DNA from: Deltaproteobacteria bacterium
Lineage (GTDB): Bacteria; Desulfobacterota; Syntrophorhabdia; Syntrophorhabdales; JANXAF01
Assembly (NCBI GenBank): GCA_026417175.1
Contig: JAOADT010000009.1
Span: 18,967-82,966, forward strand
Reading direction: 5' to 3'
DNA: 64,000 nucleotides
In this document: positions 60,968 to 64,000 of the stretch, one piece after another
Layout: each line of letters begins with the position of its first letter
Position numbering within the stretch: the stretch's first letter is position 1
Notes under the pieces: model-generated
The model's database searches: none
What the model saw: the letters and a program-made list of their open reading frames with translations, nothing else
What the model was told of the DNA's origin: nothing
Translations under genes and position numbers: made by a program

Positions 60968-61867
60968 ATGGAAGACTATATCCGAGAGTTAATGAGAAAA
61001 AAAACCGAGCTCGAAATCGCCCTTTCAGAGGAAAAAGAGCTCTCAGAAGTCAGAAGAAGGTTACTTGAAAGAAATTTAAAAGAACTCGAGGACCTTTATG
61101 CTGCTTTACGAGAAAAACTTCAGGAGTTAAAGATAAAGGACGAAAAGATAAGGGAAATTGAAGTGAGGCTAGAGAGGGCAAACAAACTTTCTCTTTTAGG
61201 TGAGATCTCAAGTGCGATAGCCCATCAAATCAAAAACCCTCTCGTTTCTATCCTAGGGTTTGCAAAGAGAATTACTACTTCCGATGATGTAGAAAAGGTA
61301 AAATCATATGCAAAAATCATAGTTAATGACGCAGAAAAGCTCACAGAAGTTTTACAAAGACTTCTTGAATTCTCAAGAATGGATCAGCCCAAAAAAGAAA
61401 AGGTAGAACTAAACGAAGCAATAAAAGATACATTGGCCTTTTTAGAACATCATCTTACAAGATTCAAAAATGTAAACTTAATCGTTGAGCTTGAGGAGGG
61501 ACTCCCCCCTGTTGAGCTGGACAAAATTCATCTCCAACAGGTTTTGGCAAATCTCCTCATAAATGCAGCGCAAGCTATGCCACAAGGAGGACCTATAAAG
61601 ATAAGAACCGGGTTTGATCGGGATAAGGTGTTTTTCTCTGTGACAGATAAGGGACATGGCATTTCAGACGATATAAGAGAGAAAATATTTGAACCTTTCT
61701 TTACAACTAAAAAAAAAGGTGAAGGTACTGGACTTGGGCTATCCATATGTAAGAGACTCGTTGAGGCCAATGGTGGAACTATAACGTTTACAAGCCAAAA
61801 AGGAGAAGGTACGACCTTTTTTGTTTATTTCCCACTTAATCAAAAATCGACTGTCATTCCATCATAG
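60968..61867 (+). CDS. Soluble sensor histidine kinase
   Basis: A 299-residue kinase without a membrane segment. Residues 1-75 form a long charged coiled coil, HisKA follows with the phosphorylated His86 in SSAIAHQIKNPL, then the ATPase domain with NLLINAAQAM (N box), DKGHGI (G1) and GEGTGLGLSICKRLVEANGG (G2). There is no PAS, GAF or receiver domain of its own, so the signal must come from a partner, for which the V4R protein is the candidate. No response regulator is nearby. Its 3' end overlaps the convergent MBL gene by 28 bp. Confidence 0.93.
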   Translation: MEDYIRELMRKKTELEIALSEEKELSEVRRRLLERNLKELEDLYAALREKLQELKIKDEKIREIEVRLERANKLSLLGEISSAIAHQIKNPLVSILGFAKRITTSDDVEKVKSYAKIIVNDAEKLTEVLQRLLEFSRMDQPKKEKVELNEAIKDTLAFLEHHLTRFKNVNLIVELEEGLPPVELDKIHLQQVLANLLINAAQAMPQGGPIKIRTGFDRDKVFFSVTDKGHGISDDIREKIFEPFFTTKKKGEGTGLGLSICKRLVEANGGTITFTSQKGEGTTFFVYFPLNQKSTVIPS

Positions 61868-62604
61868 GCTGCGATGATTTCTATACCTATTTCGTGAGTG
61901 AGTCTCTCTGCCAAAATGTGAGGTCTTTCCCTGATAAGACTCATCCCAAAATGGGTCATAATGGCCAGCCGGGGTCTTATGCTGTTAACCAAGGTAACAA
62001 AGTCAGACAAAGAAAGGTGATCAATCTCATCGTTCTTTTCTATGGGTCTTGATCTAAGCACATTAACAATTAATATGTCCGTTTTATAATGCTCACAAAG
62101 AGCTTCAAAATACTTCGTATCAGAGATTATCCCTATCGTAGGTTCAAAATGAAAAACTAATCCATAAGTCTCAACAGGATGAATGTGCTTTACTGGAGTA
62201 GCAAAAGAAATTCCTTTTATGGTGTAACTCTTTCCTTCCTCCATTAAATCCACTCTGTCCAATTTCGTTATAAAATTGGAAAATATCACCGCTTCACCGG
62301 ATACCGCATCTTTGGGACAAACGAGGACACCTCTCTTTCTGAAGCCCCCTTCTGTCATAGCCTCGATTAAAACATTTACATCGTTTGAATGATCTAAATG
62401 TTTGTGTGTAAGAATAATACCGTCCAGTTTTTCTGGCTCAAGTCTAGTTTTGGAAGTTCTAATCTTAACTATCGCCCCAGGTCCGGGATCTATGTAAACG
62501 TTTGTATCCTTGTAATTCAGCCAGATTCCGGCAGTAGATCTTAACTGCTTTGAAACTACGAATCTTGCTCCACCGGTCCCTAGAAATTTTATGAACCCAC
62601 TCAC
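61840..62604 (-). CDS. Metallo-beta-lactamase-fold hydrolase (RNase Z-like)
   Basis: A 254-residue MBL protein with the HxHxDH motif at H67, H69, D71 and H72 (LTHKHLDHSND), YIDPGPGA before it, ISDTKY and MTHFG later. It resembles ribonuclease Z and phosphodiesterase-like hydrolases, but the tRNase Z exosite is not evident. The start is GTG. A strong promoter, TTGACA (62661-62666) and TATAAT (62637-62642) with 18-bp spacing on this strand, lies about 30 nt upstream of the start. Confidence 0.82.
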   Translation of the reverse strand: MSGFIKFLGTGGARFVVSKQLRSTAGIWLNYKDTNVYIDPGPGAIVKIRTSKTRLEPEKLDGIILTHKHLDHSNDVNVLIEAMTEGGFRKRGVLVCPKDAVSGEAVIFSNFITKLDRVDLMEEGKSYTIKGISFATPVKHIHPVETYGLVFHFEPTIGIISDTKYFEALCEHYKTDILIVNVLRSRPIEKNDEIDHLSLSDFVTLVNSIRPRLAIMTHFGMSLIRERPHILAERLTHEIGIEIIAAYDGMTVDF

Positions 62605-62636
62605 GATTTGATTCTATATGAAAAAAATGTTACTGG

Positions 62637-62666
62637 ATTATACGCATCAAAAAAAGGAGTTGTCAA
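62637..62666 (-). promoter_or_regulatory. MBL gene promoter
   Basis: On the minus strand exact TTGACA (62661-62666) and TATAAT (62637-62642), 18 bp apart. It overlaps the ribosome site of the divergent ogt gene. Confidence 0.6.
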
Positions 62667-62669
62667 TCG

Positions 62670-63179
62670 TTGATTGTAAAATATGCCATATATTCGTCTG
62701 CCCTGAGTAACATAGCCCTTCTTGCCATGGATGGAAAACTTTTCGAAATGAAGCTCAGCGAAGAAAACGAAATATCAATTAAAAAGGATATTCTTAAAAG
62801 ATTCCCTGGTGCCAGTAATGACGAAAACGAATTCAAAAGACTTAGGATCTTACTGGAAAGGTATTTTGCTGGGGATCGTGTAGATTTTTTTGATATAGAA
62901 TTGATTCTTCCCTTCTCAACGTCATTTACAAAGGCAGTGCTTCTCCAGGTTAGAAAGATTCCCTATGGAGAAACACGCTCTTACTCTTGGATAGCTGAAA
63001 ATCTGGGTTATAAAACAACCGCTAGACCCATTGGACAGGCTCTTAAAAAAAACCCGATACCGATTATTATTCCATGTCATAGAGTTATAGAAAAGTCCGG
63101 GAAAATCGGTGGCTTTTCCATTGGAACTCATATAAAGAAAAGGCTTCTTGAGATAGAGGGGATAAATTTAATAGGATGA
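62670..63179 (+). CDS. ogt: Methylated-DNA-protein cysteine methyltransferase
   Basis: A 169-residue repair protein with the acceptor Cys136 in PIIIPCHRVIEKSGKIGG, the helix ARPIGQALKKNP (recognition Arg/Gly region), and the N-terminal RNase H-like domain. It removes methyl groups from O6-methylguanine. The start is a TTG at 62670, with AAGGAG 10 nt upstream. It overlaps the convergent transglutaminase-like gene by 12 bp. Confidence 0.92.
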   Translation: MIVKYAIYSSALSNIALLAMDGKLFEMKLSEENEISIKKDILKRFPGASNDENEFKRLRILLERYFAGDRVDFFDIELILPFSTSFTKAVLLQVRKIPYGETRSYSWIAENLGYKTTARPIGQALKKNPIPIIIPCHRVIEKSGKIGGFSIGTHIKKRLLEIEGINLIG

Positions 63180-63887
63180 AGAAATCATTCTGTTGACTTC
63201 ATTCTCAAATGGTCCCCTTATGTACCCCTTTTCTAAGTATCTTTGTATCCAGGAATTTACTTTTTCCTCACCGTAAGCTTTTTTAAAACCCGAAACTATT
63301 TTCTCAACTGGAATGTCTGCGTATATCCCAAGAAACTCTACATATTCCATAAACTTTTTCTCTTCCATATTGTATGGCTGAAATATGGCATCATGTTCGC
63401 CATCAAAGTCTATAGGAGGCACTTTGAACTTATTACACAGCTCTTTATTGAAGGCAGGGGTCGCTTTTACCCACATTCCTTCTATATAGAATTCCACGTA
63501 TGCGTGGTATGGAAAGAGATCACTTCCGAGAAACTCAATAAGCTCACGCGTTGCTAAATGATTTTTTACTGTAGCAAAACCTATGCGGGCCGGTATCCCA
63601 CATGCTCTGGAGAGAGCACAAAGTAAAGAAGCTTTTGGTATGCAGAAACCTCGTTTTCTTTCAAGTACTAAACTGGCCCTGTAATGTTCAGGAAGAAAAA
63701 ATGGGGTGTACGGATCATATATTATCCCATCCCTTACGGCAATAAAAAGCCTTTTCGCTACGTCCCGCGGATCCTCCATACTCCCTTTTATTTCAGAGGC
63801 GTATTTCACTATAACGGGACTATTTGAATCAATTATTTCTGTTGGCTTTAAATATATTTCTAAGCTTTCTATTCCTCTCTTTATCAT
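63168..63887 (-). CDS. Transglutaminase-like domain protein
   Basis: A 239-residue cytoplasmic protein with a transglutaminase/protease-like fold. The catalytic Cys82 is in [29 protein letters not shown] and His128 in [20 protein letters not shown]. The usual Asp after this is Thr, so the triad is incomplete or altered. Function is unknown. The ATG overlaps the stop of the upstream decarboxylase-subunit gene as ATGA, so the two are coupled. Confidence 0.83.
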   Translation of the reverse strand: MIKRGIESLEIYLKPTEIIDSNSPVIVKYASEIKGSMEDPRDVAKRLFIAVRDGIIYDPYTPFFLPEHYRASLVLERKRGFCIPKASLLCALSRACGIPARIGFATVKNHLATRELIEFLGSDLFPYHAYVEFYIEGMWVKATPAFNKELCNKFKVPPIDFDGEHDAIFQPYNMEEKKFMEYVEFLGIYADIPVEKIVSGFKKAYGEEKVNSWIQRYLEKGYIRGPFENEVNRMISSSY

Positions 63888-64000
63888 TTAAGCAATGTCA
63901 AAAATGCCCCTGCTGCAACAGCAGTTCCAATAACCCCTGCAACATTGGGACCCATAGCGTGCATAAGGAGGAAGTTCTTAGGGTCTGCTTCTTGACCTAT
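63884..64000 (-). CDS. Sodium-pumping decarboxylase beta subunit, C-terminal end (runs out of window)
   Basis: The minus-strand frame is open from the window edge and ends in TGA at 63884. The 38 visible residues include [23 protein letters not shown], the highly conserved C-terminal helix of OadB/GcdB/MmdB beta subunits. These membrane proteins couple decarboxylation of oxaloacetate, glutaconyl-CoA or methylmalonyl-CoA to Na+ export. Which one is meant cannot be told from this fragment. Confidence 0.88.
   Translation of the reverse strand: MGQEADPKNFLLMHAMGPNVAGVIGTAVAAGAFLTLLK

Overview
The window is an AT-rich (about 40% GC by eye) stretch of bacterial chromosome, densely packed with short operons on both strands. 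Its genes point to an anaerobic bacterium. It has a complete dsrMKJOP electron-transfer operon, the hallmark of dissimilatory sulfite/sulfate reducers, and a large Wood-Ljungdahl operon with CO dehydrogenase/acetyl-CoA synthase. It also has a tungsten-type aldehyde ferredoxin oxidoreductase, indolepyruvate:ferredoxin oxidoreductase, a molybdenum hydroxylase, a TRAP transporter and many ferredoxin-like proteins. An uncultivated relative of Desulfobacterota or another sulfate-reducing lineage is the best guess, but the sequence alone does not settle it. I saw no rRNA, tRNA, CRISPR array or insertion sequence.

Layout. 1-4.6 kb: end of purL, a metallo-beta-lactamase-fold protein, purF and a LysM lytic transglycosylase. 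4.7-12.3 kb: an aryl-CoA ligase/small coiled-coil/IclR operon diverges from a redox operon (LUD ferredoxin, CCG protein, zinc ribbon, AOR, HycB-like ferredoxin), followed by a MoaD-like protein. 12.3-16.9 kb: a molybdenum hydroxylase operon with CoxG and two small Cys-rich proteins. 16.9-24.3 kb: a tryptophan-attenuated operon (trpL leader, TrpB2, aminotransferase, a degenerate IorA paralogue, IorB, IorA, glycosyltransferase). 24.3-28.3 kb: dodecin, cysteine desulfurase, NIL-ferredoxin, UPF0280 and an M48 protease. 28.4-34.5 kb: an SDR and the dsrMKJOP operon. 34.5-38.2 kb: an orphan peptide-type permease and a TRAP transporter. 38.4-42.2 kb: a PilB/GspE ATPase and hisS. 42.5-57.8 kb: one long minus-strand Wood-Ljungdahl operon. 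57.9-64 kb: HD protein, galT-like, suhB, V4R protein, histidine kinase, MBL protein, ogt, transglutaminase-like protein and the end of an oadB-like gene.

The most interesting parts are these. (1) A classical ribosome-stalling tryptophan attenuator (leader peptide with Trp at positions 11, 13 and 14, plus competing antiterminator and terminator) precedes an operon that joins TrpB2 to indolepyruvate ferredoxin oxidoreductase. This implies a biosynthetic or salvage role for the oxidoreductase. (2) The same operon holds an intact IorA paralogue that has lost its thiamine-diphosphate motifs. (3) An archaeal-type CODH/ACS (alpha, epsilon and short beta) is mixed with bacterial folate-pathway genes and NuoE/F/G-like genes in one operon, with no methylene-THF reductase in view. 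(4) Many first-in-operon genes have promoters whose -10 box ends only 6-9 nt before the start codon and lack a Shine-Dalgarno sequence, while most internal genes have good ones. This suggests common leaderless transcription.
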